DNA of 64,000 nt, taken from the NCBI RefSeq assembly GCF_000821185.2, contig NZ_CP050855.1:868001-932000 (forward strand). The letters are read 5' to 3'. Both the position numbers and the translations under genes were made by a program. This DNA is from Serratia symbiotica. GTDB taxonomy: Bacteria > Pseudomonadota > Gammaproteobacteria > Enterobacterales > Enterobacteriaceae. Numbering within the stretch: the first letter of the stretch is position 1; the number at the start of each line of letters is the position of its first letter. The notes under the pieces are model-generated. The model saw only the letters and a list, made by a program, of their open reading frames with translations, ran no database searches and had not been told where the DNA came from. This document shows, in pieces, positions 17,812 through 27,094 of this stretch.

Positions 17812-19515
17812 ATGTTAAAAAAACACGCCCTGGCAGTGCTGACAGGTTCACTGCTGCTGCCGGGCTGCGCTTTTGAGCGCATCAACGATGTTAACCGGTC
17901 TGCGGAAGCAACCGCTGACGCGACCTCTTCCATGATCCGCCAGGCCAGCGAGAACCGCCCGGTCGTCCAGTTTCAGAACAGCCAGTTTGTCAGCCCGGTG
18001 CCATTGCCTGCCGCGAAGTATGATGCGCCCCGGGAGGTGGTCAACTGCACCCTGCCTTACCTGACAAAAAAACCGGTAGACATCATGCAGTTCAGTCAGG
18101 ATATTGCGACCTTCTGCCCTATTCGTACCCGTGTAACACCTGACGCGATGGCCGTACTGGCGGGCCGGGGCAGTGTGGGGGGATCTCCCACGCAGCGGCT
18201 GGACAGTGCGCCCTCGCCAGTCCTGTCAGCCAGCGGCGATATGCGGCCGCTGGGGTCATTCGGGAGCGGCAGCGTTACCGCTGGCACATCAGCGAACGAC
18301 GGCGGCGCGGCGAGAACGTTCTCCGGCATCCGCTACAACGGTAACCTCGGGGGGCTGCTCGACATCGTTACCGCGCGTCTGGGGATTTCCTGGAAGTATG
18401 AGGACGGCAGGGTGACCTTCTTTTATCTGCAGACCGCGCGATTTGATATTGAACCTTCTGACGCAAGATATGCGCTCACCGGCTCGGTAGTCAGCGGCGT
18501 CTCCAACAGCAGCAGCTCAGACGGGGCGTCCAGTTCCGGCAGCGGCGGTTCAGGGGGCGTGTCGGGGGAGAGTGGCACCAACCTCAAGTCGGACGTGGTG
18601 ATGGGGAACAATCTTTATGATGACCTGAAATTGACCGCGCAGAGCATGCTGACCCCAGGAGTGGGACGGCTTGACATGAACAGAACCACCGGCACCGTCG
18701 TCGTCACTGATGTGCCGGACGTAGTAAGGCGGATCGGTGAGTATCTCACCGCCGAGAACAGGGCGCTCAGCCGTCAGGTCAATCTGAAAGTGGTCATTTA
18801 CACCGTGAACAGCGATACCCGTGATGCAGTGGGTATCAACTGGAACGTCCTGTACAGGACGCTGGCCGGTAAATATGGCATTAACCTTGCTGATCCGGCC
18901 GGAACGATCGCTGACGCCGGATCGTTGAGTGTCTCTGTGCTGGACACGGCAACGGGGAGGGCGCAGCAGTTGGCCGGATCTTCTTTCCTGTTTGATGCAC
19001 TGTCCAGTCAGGCGAAGGTGGCGGACGTGAGAACCATCCCGCTGATGACCACCAACATGGCTGCTGCCTCGGTGGTGGTCGGGCGGCAGATTGCCTATCT
19101 CAAGAGTACAACCAGCACGCCGTTTGTCAGCGGCAGTAGCAGCGTTGCCTCAGAAACGCTGACGCCAGGGACGGTCACTACCGGCACCAACATCACCCTC
19201 TTCCCTAAAATTCTCGATGGGGGTGAACGGATGATGCTCAACATGTTCCTGAATATTTCCAGCCTCGTCACATTGCGTGAAAGCGGCAAGGGCGCGAACA
19301 GAATCGAGACGCCAGAGGTGGATTCCCGTTCAGTGCCACAGCGCGTCTGGCTGAAGCCTGGACAGACCGTCATCATCAGCGGACTGGAGCAGAATGTGGA
19401 TAACGCCAGTAAACAGGGTATCGGATCACCGGATAACCTCCTCACCGGCGGACACCGTTCCGGTACAACCACCCGCCAGTCCTTCGTCATCACCGTCACA
19501 CCCTATATCGGGTAA
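17812..19515 (+). CDS. pilN: PilN, outer membrane secretin lipoprotein
   Basis: A 567-residue secretin of the R64 PilN/BfpB type. It has a lipoprotein signal (LLLPG-C, about residue 19), an N-domain region, a Ser/Gly-rich linker (about 225-255) and the secretin beta-barrel in the C-terminal third, with the family motif near FPKILDGGERMMLNMFLNISS and VWLKPGQTVIISGLEQ, ending in an aromatic-rich strand. The ring would form the outer membrane pore through which the pilus passes. The start ATG follows AGGAAAGAGCC. It lies 5 bp upstream of pilO. Confidence 0.93.
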   Translation: MLKKHALAVLTGSLLLPGCAFERINDVNRSAEATADATSSMIRQASENRPVVQFQNSQFVSPVPLPAAKYDAPREVVNCTLPYLTKKPVDIMQFSQDIATFCPIRTRVTPDAMAVLAGRGSVGGSPTQRLDSAPSPVLSASGDMRPLGSFGSGSVTAGTSANDGGAARTFSGIRYNGNLGGLLDIVTARLGISWKYEDGRVTFFYLQTARFDIEPSDARYALTGSVVSGVSNSSSSDGASSSGSGGSGGVSGESGTNLKSDVVMGNNLYDDLKLTAQSMLTPGVGRLDMNRTTGTVVVTDVPDVVRRIGEYLTAENRALSRQVNLKVVIYTVNSDTRDAVGINWNVLYRTLAGKYGINLADPAGTIADAGSLSVSVLDTATGRAQQLAGSSFLFDALSSQAKVADVRTIPLMTTNMAAASVVVGRQIAYLKSTTSTPFVSGSSSVASETLTPGTVTTGTNITLFPKILDGGERMMLNMFLNISSLVTLRESGKGANRIETPEVDSRSVPQRVWLKPGQTVIISGLEQNVDNASKQGIGSPDNLLTGGHRSGTTTRQSFVITVTPYIG

Positions 19516-19520
19516 CACTC

Positions 19521-20876
19521 ATGAAAAAAAAGAGTCCAAAGCCGGTACCGGGACAGGGTGCCGGTCAGATCCGCGTCTTGACCTTTCATCAACGGCGTTT
19601 TGTGGTCGGGCTAGTCTGGCAGACCATCCGCGCGCAGCGTAACCCCATGAAAGAGATCCGGCGTATTGGGAAAGCGCAGGGGCTGGATCTGGTGGCGGTG
19701 CGGCAGAGTGACAGCATTCAGGCAGGCTTTGCCCCCAAGACGCGTCAGCGGCTGCGGGGGGCCTATTCGCTGATTGTTGCACTGGCCTCGCTGCTGGAAG
19801 GCTGCTGTATCGCCGTGGTGCCGCTGGGTGACAGCCCTGAGGGTATTGCGCAGTACACGCTGGTTGGCAAGACCGAGCGCGGGGGTATCCACCCGTGGTC
19901 TGATAAAATCTACACAGCGGATGAGCTGCGTCAGCGGATCATCGACCTGCGTAATGAACTGCGTGGCAGTCAGGGAAGTCTGGATGTCCCTGTCCAGGGT
20001 GACCTGTCACTGCCATGGGTAACGGCGGCCCTGGATCTGTCGACGCTGCTTGTCCCGCAGGCGCTCAGCAAGCAGTTCAGGCTGCGTCCCCTGACGTGGG
20101 GGATGACCCGCGCACAGCTTGTGGCAACAGGGATAGCCCTCATCCTTGCGCTGGCCGGGCTGATGGTATACCTGCACGCAGTGGGGGAGCGGGAAGCCGC
20201 TGCACGGCTGGCCATCGAGCGCGCCCGGATCCGGCAGGCCGAGCTTAACCGGCAGGCCCGTTACCAGACAGCCCTGGCCGGGCTTCGACACCCCTGGATC
20301 GATAAACCGTCGGTCTCCACGTTTATCCGCCATTGTCGGGAGGGGCTGGATCGTATTCCTGTCTCGATCAAGGGCTGGATATCTACCACGGTGGTGTGTA
20401 CAGACACCCATATCAGCGTTCAGTCTGTGCGCAGAACACACTCGGCGGTGACAACACGCGACGTTGTCCGTGCTGTGCAGGCACGGTTTGGTGTGTCGGC
20501 AGATTTTAACTTTCAGCAAAGCGGTCTGACCTCATTTTCATTGCCGCAGCGGCTTCCCCCGGAAGGGGACGACCCGATGGGGTCGGCCGAAGAACGCCTG
20601 ATGGATCTCATGTCGCTGTTTCAGGCGCTGAATATCGATCTCGCCATCATGGCCGTGCCGATTAAGGCGGTGAAGACGAACAGCGAGGGTGAAGCGCTGC
20701 CATTGCAGGACTGGCTGGCCTACACGTTCTCGGCAGAGACAGACATTTCACCGCAGCAAATCTTTGCCGGTGACCGCTACACAGGGCTCCGCCTTTCCGA
20801 CATCACCGTCGCCCTCAACAGTTCAGATGGCTCACTCAGATACAAAATCTCAGGAGTGCTTTATGGCAAACGTTAA
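19521..20876 (+). CDS. pilO: PilO, type IVb pilus inner membrane/accessory protein
   Basis: A 451-residue protein of the PilO2 family. A soluble N-terminal half (about 1-190) is followed by a single membrane helix (ATGIALILALAGLMVYLH, about residues 203-220), a coiled-coil-like stretch (AARLAIERARIRQAELNRQAR) and a periplasmic C-terminal domain. This is the bitopic layout expected for the protein that links the cytoplasmic ATPase and platform to the periplasm. It overlaps the start of pilP by 14 bp. Confidence 0.88.
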   Translation: MKKKSPKPVPGQGAGQIRVLTFHQRRFVVGLVWQTIRAQRNPMKEIRRIGKAQGLDLVAVRQSDSIQAGFAPKTRQRLRGAYSLIVALASLLEGCCIAVVPLGDSPEGIAQYTLVGKTERGGIHPWSDKIYTADELRQRIIDLRNELRGSQGSLDVPVQGDLSLPWVTAALDLSTLLVPQALSKQFRLRPLTWGMTRAQLVATGIALILALAGLMVYLHAVGEREAAARLAIERARIRQAELNRQARYQTALAGLRHPWIDKPSVSTFIRHCREGLDRIPVSIKGWISTTVVCTDTHISVQSVRRTHSAVTTRDVVRAVQARFGVSADFNFQQSGLTSFSLPQRLPPEGDDPMGSAEERLMDLMSLFQALNIDLAIMAVPIKAVKTNSEGEALPLQDWLAYTFSAETDISPQQIFAGDRYTGLRLSDITVALNSSDGSLRYKISGVLYGKR

Positions 20877-21285
20877 GTACGCCTTGTTGTTTCTGCTGTC
20901 GTGCGGCGGCGTGCAGGCCGAGGAGGACGTCAGAACGCTGGGTGATCTAGATCGCCTGCAGAGTGGCCGCGTGTATTACGACGCGCAGGCCGCATTCAAC
21001 AAGGCAAAAATGGCCGCCGGTCTGGCCGACACGGCCATGACCCCGGTGGTCAGTCCGTCTCCGGCCGGACAGGGGGGCGCATTCGTGACCGCCCCTTCCG
21101 TCAGCGCCCTGCCCGCCTTGGCAAAAATTACGGGCGCGGTGGCCACGCTTGACCTTGCAGATGGCACCAGTGCGCAGGTGCGTGCAGGCGACAGCGTGGC
21201 CGGGGGCTATAGCGTGGTGTCCGTTTCTCTGCGGGGCGTGGTGATCAGGCGTACCCGTGACGGTCATCTCTTCACACTGAACTGA
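20863..21285 (+). CDS. pilP: PilP, type IV pilus biogenesis protein
   Basis: A 140-residue exported protein. The signal peptide MANVKYALLFLLSCGGVQAEE is followed by TLGDLDRLQSGRVYYDAQAAF, the conserved PilP start (the TLGDLDRLQS string is family-typical). The C-terminal domain is a small beta fold (GAVATLDLADGTSAQVRAGD). The start at ATG 20863 is chosen because it gives the signal peptide; a longer frame upstream is pilO shadow. PilP is thought to work in the periplasm with the secretin. Confidence 0.88.
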   Translation: MANVKYALLFLLSCGGVQAEEDVRTLGDLDRLQSGRVYYDAQAAFNKAKMAAGLADTAMTPVVSPSPAGQGGAFVTAPSVSALPALAKITGAVATLDLADGTSAQVRAGDSVAGGYSVVSVSLRGVVIRRTRDGHLFTLN

Positions 21286-21296
21286 GGCGACCTCCC

Positions 21297-22814
21297 ATGA
21301 TGACTATCAGCGACCAGACCCACAGCCTGCTTCCGCTGCCTCCACCGGCGGGGGGACGGGGCTATTCGGCGGCCATCCGGGATAATGTCCGGCTGATCCG
21401 CGACAATCAGACGCAGTTTGTTTGCCTGTATGTCTTGAGCGAACTCGATCAGAACACGGAGTTCTTTGAGCTACGCCAGCAACTGCGAGGACAGGGGCTA
21501 GATACAGGCGTCACCTGGTGCGATCGCCAACAGCTGGAGAAAATCAGTCATCAGTTCAGCGCAGTCGGTGACACCGTGGCCAGTGCCAGCGATTTTCAGA
21601 CCTTGATGCTCAGCCTCTTCAGCGAGGCGGTGAGTCTGCGCGCGTCAGATATACATATCCGGATCAAGACAAACTTTACGCGGGTCTATTACCGGGTAGA
21701 TGGCAACCTGCGCCGCGTGCGTACCGAGTCGGTAAAATGGGGCACGCGGCTGGTGAATGCCCTGTACAACTCCATGTGTGATGAGCACAGCATTCCGGTA
21801 CTGAGCTATACCGAACCCGCTGACGCACGGGTACGTGAGGAATTTGTCAACGGCTTTGGCCTCAGCACCTGCCGTTTTGCGAGCCGTCCAGGTGGGCAGG
21901 GAAGGCTCGCGGTGGCGCTGCGCCTCGTGAGCCGGCGCAAACAGAGTCTGCGCTTTGATCAACTGGGGTTGACTCCGGAAGAAGAAATCACGCTGCGTCG
22001 GCTGCTGAACAGCTCTGGCGGGACGCTGTACAGTGGGCCTACCGGGCATGGCAAATCCACTGTCTGCCAGTGTTCAGCAGAATTTCTGGCGGCCGAAGAT
22101 GAAGGGGAAAATATTCTGTCGGTGGAAGATCCGATTGAGTCACCCATTGAAGGCATATTCCAGACCCCACTGGGGAGCCAGACGTTTGCCGAGGCGATTA
22201 CCAACCTGTTGCGCATGGATCCTGATCGGCTCTACATCGGAGAAATCCGCGATGCCGGTTCGGCACACGGGTGCGTGGAGGCGATTCATACCGGCATCCC
22301 GGTACTGACTACTATTCACACCCACTCGCCTGCCGACATTCTTCAGCGGCTGAGACGATTTGGTGTGGATGAAGATCTGCTGTTTGACCCGACAATCATC
22401 TCCGGTCTTGTCGGCCTCCGGCTGGTCCCCCTGTTGTGTGAAGCCTGCAAGGTACCCTGGCAACGTGGACGGGAAAAAATCAGCCCGGTGATGCAGGATC
22501 TGGTGGAGACGTATGCCGATCCTGCCCATGTTTACCTGCGTAAAATCGGCGGCTGCAGCGGCTGTGGCGACACCGGCATCAGCGGGCGTATTGGCGTATT
22601 CGAGGTCATTGAAACGAACAATGCCTTTATGCGGCTTTATGCCGAAAAGGGCAAGATGGCCGCCTATCTGGACTGGATCGCAAAGGGAGGTGTGACACTC
22701 TGCCAGAACCTCACGCGGCTGATTAACGAAGGTCGGGCCGATCCGGTCTGGGCGCATCGCCGCCTGTGCAATCTTGACCGCGACGCCAGATTGAAAGCGG
22801 GGAGTGAACGGTGA
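21297..22814 (+). CDS. pilQ: PilQ, pilus assembly ATPase
   Basis: A 505-residue GspE/PulE-family hexameric ATPase. It shows ASDIHIRIKTN (N2 domain), Walker A in LYSGPTGHGKSTVCQ (about residue 250), the Asp box ILSVEDPIE, Walker B RLYIGEIRDAGSA and the His box TTIHTHSPAD. A CxxC pair near the C-terminus (CEAC ... CSGCGDTG) gives the zinc-binding module of extension ATPases. It would power pilus polymerisation. The stop overlaps the pilR start (GTGA). Confidence 0.93.
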   Translation: MMTISDQTHSLLPLPPPAGGRGYSAAIRDNVRLIRDNQTQFVCLYVLSELDQNTEFFELRQQLRGQGLDTGVTWCDRQQLEKISHQFSAVGDTVASASDFQTLMLSLFSEAVSLRASDIHIRIKTNFTRVYYRVDGNLRRVRTESVKWGTRLVNALYNSMCDEHSIPVLSYTEPADARVREEFVNGFGLSTCRFASRPGGQGRLAVALRLVSRRKQSLRFDQLGLTPEEEITLRRLLNSSGGTLYSGPTGHGKSTVCQCSAEFLAAEDEGENILSVEDPIESPIEGIFQTPLGSQTFAEAITNLLRMDPDRLYIGEIRDAGSAHGCVEAIHTGIPVLTTIHTHSPADILQRLRRFGVDEDLLFDPTIISGLVGLRLVPLLCEACKVPWQRGREKISPVMQDLVETYADPAHVYLRKIGGCSGCGDTGISGRIGVFEVIETNNAFMRLYAEKGKMAAYLDWIAKGGVTLCQNLTRLINEGRADPVWAHRRLCNLDRDARLKAGSER

Positions 22815-23878
22815 ACAGACTGGCGCGCTTTATCTATAAAATTACCTTCAACGCACAGGATCGCATAGAGATTTATGACGATTTCAGGCAATACCTGCTG
22901 GATGGCCGGTCTGCGAAGGAAACCTTTCAGAAGCTGATTGATAACTACAGCCGACGCGGGAAAAATCCGGGCAATGCCATTGCGCAGATCCTGGAAGAGT
23001 GTGCGGAAAATCTCGACGGGGGGTTCGGACTGGGGGAGTCGCTGCGTGAATGGATCCCCGATCAGGAACTCGGCATCATTGATTCCTGCGACCTGTCCGG
23101 GAGGCCAGAGGAGGGATTCCTGAACGCGATGGGGATTGCCGAGGGAACCGGACGCATACGCCGTACCGTGAAGGCCACCGTGATGATTTCGGGGTACCTG
23201 ACACTGCTGTCTGTGGGGATCGTGACGCTGTTCTGCGTCATGCTGGTGCCGGTGATCATGCAGGCGGTGCCGCTCAGCCAGTGGAACAGTATGCAGACCG
23301 GGGTGTACTACTTCTATCTTCTGCTGACGCAGTACGGGTGGGCGGTGGTGCTGCTGCTGGGTGGCATTGTCACACTGGTGCTGCTGTCGCTGCCCCGGCT
23401 GACTGGCCGGCTTCGCTTCTTTCTCGATCGGTTTCCTCCGTGGTCTATCTACCGGCGCATTCACGGTGCGGCCTTTATCATGAACGTGAATGCCATGCTC
23501 GCTGCAGGGATCCCGATGGAGAAGGCGGTCACCAGCATGAAAGAGGCGACCCGTTCGGCCTGGTTGTATGAGCGGCTGGATGCGCTGGAAAGGGCCATCA
23601 GCGCCGGGGAAATGAATCTCGGGCAGGCCCTGGACGTGACGGGCTATGACTTCCCGGATGAGCAGGCCATCATCAAGATGCAGAGTCTGTTTGAGACAAA
23701 AAACAGCGAGGGCTCGCTAAAACGTTTTGCCGACACCTGGCTGGAAAAGACGGTGGGGGATGTCGAGAAAACCGGTGACCGGATGCGCATTGGCAGCCTG
23801 CTGGGTTGCGGTGTACTGGTAGCGGCTCTGATGCTGATCATGTTCGGCCTGATACAGCAGGCTTTTTTCTTCAACTGA
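22811..23878 (+). CDS. pilR: PilR, inner membrane platform protein
   Basis: A 355-residue GspF/PilC-like polytopic protein. It has two T2SSF-type cytoplasmic domains (about 15-140 and 210-320) and three main membrane segments (around residues 120-150, 170-195 and 325-350). Conserved features include GGFGLGESLREWIPDQELGIIDS and LAAGIPMEKAVTSMKEATRS. It starts at GTG overlapping the pilQ stop, so expression is coupled. It forms the base on which pilins are assembled. Confidence 0.92.
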   Translation: MNRLARFIYKITFNAQDRIEIYDDFRQYLLDGRSAKETFQKLIDNYSRRGKNPGNAIAQILEECAENLDGGFGLGESLREWIPDQELGIIDSCDLSGRPEEGFLNAMGIAEGTGRIRRTVKATVMISGYLTLLSVGIVTLFCVMLVPVIMQAVPLSQWNSMQTGVYYFYLLLTQYGWAVVLLLGGIVTLVLLSLPRLTGRLRFFLDRFPPWSIYRRIHGAAFIMNVNAMLAAGIPMEKAVTSMKEATRSAWLYERLDALERAISAGEMNLGQALDVTGYDFPDEQAIIKMQSLFETKNSEGSLKRFADTWLEKTVGDVEKTGDRMRIGSLLGCGVLVAALMLIMFGLIQQAFFFN

Positions 23879-23925
23879 GCAGGCGGCGTCTCCCGTCGAG
23901 TATGCTCCTGAACCAAGGCAGTGCC

Positions 23926-24429
23926 ATGAAAACGTTAAAGAAAGGTATTTCAAATATTACTGACGCCATCGCGGCGCTGGGGATCATGATCGTGGTGATT
24001 GGTCTGGTGGTGGCCGCTGCCGCATTGGCTTATTTCTATGTGAACAGTACCAGTGAGGTCACGCTGCTGACCACCGTGATGAATGAGACGCGCAACCTGC
24101 GTTCGTCCAGTGGCTATGGGACGGATGATTATGTGCCTGCCTTGGTGAAGGGCGGCAGTATCTCCAGAAGTTATACCGTGTCGGATAACCGGATTTACAA
24201 CAAGTCCGGAGGTCAAATCACCGTGGTCGGCAATGGCGTTGGATTTACCGTCACCGACTCGCAACTGCAGCAACGCGACTGCGTGAAAGTGGCCAAAAGC
24301 CTCGGCACGGCTGATCTGCTGTCCACGAAAATCAACACCACCACCTTTACCACTGAGGTGACTGGTGCCGGGGCTGCTACCGCCTGTATTGATGGGGATA
24401 ACACCCTGACATTTACCACCAAATCCTGA
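23926..24429 (+). CDS. pilS: PilS, major pilin (type IVb prepilin)
   Basis: A 167-residue prepilin, with a short basic leader MKTLKKG, then a hydrophobic helix (ALGIMIVVIGLVVAAAALAYFYV) and a C-terminal globular domain with two Cys (QRDC ... TACIDG) forming the expected disulfide loop. The start at 23926 (a longer ATG start at 23902 is possible) follows CAAGGCAGTGCC. After the cleavage Gly the residues are ISNITD, so the usual Glu at +5 is replaced by Thr with an Asp at +6; pilV shows the same pattern. Processing would be by PilU. Confidence 0.88.
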   Translation: MKTLKKGISNITDAIAALGIMIVVIGLVVAAAALAYFYVNSTSEVTLLTTVMNETRNLRSSSGYGTDDYVPALVKGGSISRSYTVSDNRIYNKSGGQITVVGNGVGFTVTDSQLQQRDCVKVAKSLGTADLLSTKINTTTFTTEVTGAGAATACIDGDNTLTFTTKS

Positions 24430-24474
24430 CCTTTCCCCTCGCCGCCTGCAGCGGCCCCTGTATCCGGACACATC

Positions 24475-25416
24475 ATGATTGCCACCACGCTACGTGAGGC
24501 TGATTTCATCGACCTCTATCTCGGCGAGGACTATGCCGAAATCAAGGGCATGGTCGGCGCCACCGGTTTCCTCGTTCCCGTGCCTGCCCCTCTTATGGAT
24601 GACGTCAGACAGCTTCACAAGCGCTGCACAGATCAGCACAGGGATGCCGGACGTAACGAGTTTTCCTGTTTTTACGATCAGCGCCTGTACCGGGCTACGG
24701 TGTCGCAAGATCTGTTTGGCCGGACGGATATGGTGTTACGTCAGACACCCGCATCAATACCTGCATTCAGTGATGTGCCACTGAGTACGCCCTTGCGCCG
24801 ATCCGTTGAACTGCCCGGGGCGTCCGGGCTGTTCCTGATTGCGGGCGAAATGGGCGCGGGCAAGACGTCCACGGCGGCTGCGGTGCTGCGCCACCGGATT
24901 GCCCATACCGGCCAGTTGGGGGTTTCCATTGAAGATCCGGCGGAAACCCTGTTGCAAGGCCGCCATGGCAAGGGGCGCTGCATTCAGCTTGAAGTGAGGG
25001 AAAATGAGGGGTACGCCAGTGCAACACGCAAAGCTTATCGCATGGGTGCCTCGGCATTTCTGCTGGGCGAAATTCGCGATGGGGCCACGGCACATGAGGT
25101 ACTGAAGGCTTCCCTCAGCATGTTTGTGGTATCGACTATTCACGCCTCCTCAGTGATTGAGGCACTGGAGCGCTATGTGATGTTCTGCGAAGAAGTCAGC
25201 CCGACAGCGAGATCCACTATTGCCAGTACGCTGTATGTGCTTGCGCACCAGACCCTGCGGATCACGCCTGACAGCAATCGGCGGCAGGTGGATATCACCG
25301 GGTTTAATCTCCGCAATACATCGGCGGCCGCGACCATCAAGGCAAAAATCGCGTCAGGCAGTTTCCCGGCCCTGAGCGATCAGTTTTCCTCCTTAACCTA
25401 CGATTTTGAGGGCTAG
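24475..25416 (+). CDS. second PilT-like pilus ATPase
   Basis: A 313-residue GspE/PilT-superfamily ATPase. Walker A is LIAGEMGAGKTSTAA (about residue 128), the Asp box SIEDPAE, Walker B ASAFLLGEIRDGATA and the His box STIHASS. It lacks the N-terminal MshEN-type part and the zinc CxxC of PilQ, and its size and layout are closer to retraction ATPases. It lies between pilS and pilV. R64 has no such gene (its pilT is a lytic transglycosylase); I recall that PAPI-1-type pilus clusters carry a PilT-class ATPase, which I could not check. Inferred role: depolymerisation and pulling mating cells together. Confidence 0.85.
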   Translation: MIATTLREADFIDLYLGEDYAEIKGMVGATGFLVPVPAPLMDDVRQLHKRCTDQHRDAGRNEFSCFYDQRLYRATVSQDLFGRTDMVLRQTPASIPAFSDVPLSTPLRRSVELPGASGLFLIAGEMGAGKTSTAAAVLRHRIAHTGQLGVSIEDPAETLLQGRHGKGRCIQLEVRENEGYASATRKAYRMGASAFLLGEIRDGATAHEVLKASLSMFVVSTIHASSVIEALERYVMFCEEVSPTARSTIASTLYVLAHQTLRITPDSNRRQVDITGFNLRNTSAAATIKAKIASGSFPALSDQFSSLTYDFEG

Positions 25417-25419
25417 AGC

Positions 25420-26657
25420 GTGAAGATCCTGAAGCGGGGCATCGCGCAGATAACCGATGCCACTATCGGGTATGGCATTGTGGCCATTATTCTGGTGAGC
25501 GTGTTGATCCCGCTCAGTCAGTGGGCTGCGGAGGCGTACCGTCTCAACATCGCGGCGGGGCAGGCAAATACCGTCCAGAAGGCCGTTAATCACTATATTG
25601 CCGATCAGCATGCGGTCATTGCTGCGCGCAGCAGTGTGTCGTCGGGCTATACCCTGACGGTACCCATGCTCATAACGGCGGGTTATCTGCCCGCCGGGTT
25701 TGCCTCAACGACCCCCTATACCGCGACATACCGCACGCTGATTTTCCAGCCCGTGCCGAACCGGCTTCATAGCATGACGTTCATGAGTGGCGGTACGCCA
25801 CTTTCTCTCAGTCAGGCGCGCAAGCTCGCGAACAGTATCGGGGCGGCAGGGGGTTATATCGAGAACGGTGTGGCAAAAGGGGCGCTGGGAAGTTGGCAGG
25901 AAAACCTGTCAGCCTTTGGCGGTTATAACCCAGGTGATGGCAGTGTAGTCATTGCGGGCTTTTACGCCAATGGGGCGCGGGTCAATGATTATCTCTACCG
26001 TCACGCGGTGGCGGGTTACCCGGAGCTCAATACCATGGGTACGGCGCTGAATATGGGCGGCAACGACATCACCACTGTCCGGGATGTCAATGCCAGAAAT
26101 GGTTACTTCTCTGAAAGCGTACAGTCGGGTGGTGCTATCACGGCCAATAAAGACCTGACAGCCAACGGCATGCTACGGGGCAGTCATGACCTGGTGCTGG
26201 GGGGGGTCGTCAAGCTGCAGCAGGTGAACACGGCGGGAGCCTCCTGCGATACCTGGGGAGCGATAAGTCGTGACAATGCCGGCGCTATCCTGTCCTGTCA
26301 GTCTGGTATCTGGCACGGGGGGGATCCACTGGCCGTTATACAGGTGCTGGACACTACGTTAACCAATATGACGGACATAATCAGACCTCACATACCATCA
26401 CTGTTTACGCATCAGGCGGCACGTCTGTCGTGCCAAAAGAGGTGGGTTCCGGGGGGTCGTGCAGAAACGCCTGGGCGCTGGCAGGGTACGTCGGTGATAC
26501 GCTGGTAGCGAATGCATTCGACAACAATACCGACTGGGCGAAGTCCGGTTTCCTCAGCTTTCAGGTTCCGGGGAACACGGGGTACAGGATCGTATCCGAC
26601 CCTAACCCGACGCATGGGTGTTCCCCGGGCGCGTTCTGGGTTTATATCTATCAATGA
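25420..26657 (+). pseudogene. pilV: PilV, minor pilin-adhesin; out of frame at a G7 tract
   Basis: It starts at GTG 25420 with a prepilin leader MKILKRG and hydrophobic helix. The first 299 codons are a normal PilV shaft, up to ILSCQSGIWHG. There the sequence has seven G residues (26317-26323). As written, the frame then runs through unlike sequence to a stop at 26508. Adding one G restores a long frame with Tyr-, Gly- and Asn-rich adhesin-type sequence (YTGAGHYVNQYDGHNQ, SGGSCRNAWALAGYVGD) to the stop at 26655-26657, with a Cys pair (SCRN ... HGCS) typical of PilV tips. A second tract of eight G lies at 26199-26206. In R64 the PilV C-terminus selects recipient cells. No shufflon repeats or rci recombinase are present. 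Confidence 0.85.
26199..26323 (+). repeat. two homopolymeric G tracts in pilV (G8 and G7)
   Basis: G8 at 26199-26206 (in-frame, encoding Gly-Gly-Val) and G7 at 26317-26323 (the point at which the frame is lost). Long G runs are prone to slipped-strand length changes. Confidence 0.85.
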
Positions 26658-27094
26658 AAACCGCTCTATTCCTTGCCGCCACCTTACTGATGGCGGCCAG
26701 CATTCTGTTGTCCATCGTCAGTGACATGCAGCAATCTCCCCTGGCTGTGGTAAAGCAGCAGCAACAGTCCAGCCAGTTTCTTCACTACGTTGAAGCGCTT
26801 GATAACGCCCTGTGCGCCGCTATGCCCACAAATGGAGATGTGTCAGACCGCGTCACATTGCCGGCCTGGCTTCCACAAAGCAGCGGCATAGCGCTCCGCA
26901 TCAGCGGCGACATCGCTTATGCGTTCAGGCCAGCAGTCCCCGGGTTGTTTTCGCAACTGTTGCAGGACACGGAAAACAGCACGCACTTCGGCTTGTCCGA
27001 CCCCACGGGGATTACTACGCCAACAGGTTGGCAGCCCCGGCCCGCCTTTATTCCGGTTGGATACGTGGTCTATTTGAGGGAAAACCGATGTTGA
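26654..27094 (+). CDS. pilM: PilM, type IV pilus biogenesis protein
   Basis: A 146-residue protein starting at ATG 26654, overlapping the intact-frame end of pilV by 4 bp (ATGA). An N-terminal membrane anchor or signal (ALFLAATLLMAASILLSIVSD) is followed by a periplasmic domain (LPAWLPQSSGIALRISGDIAYAF). Its size and layout match the conjugative PilM family (not the actin-like PilM of type IVa pili). The overlap with the pilV restored frame supports that frame as the natural one. Confidence 0.75.
   Translation: MKTALFLAATLLMAASILLSIVSDMQQSPLAVVKQQQQSSQFLHYVEALDNALCAAMPTNGDVSDRVTLPAWLPQSSGIALRISGDIAYAFRPAVPGLFSQLLQDTENSTHFGLSDPTGITTPTGWQPRPAFIPVGYVVYLRENRC

Noticed and set aside
26000..26657. 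Shufflon at the pilV end
   Set aside because: I found no inverted 19-bp shufflon repeats, no alternative C-terminal cassettes and no rci recombinase gene after pilV; the next genes are pilM, pilU and pilT.
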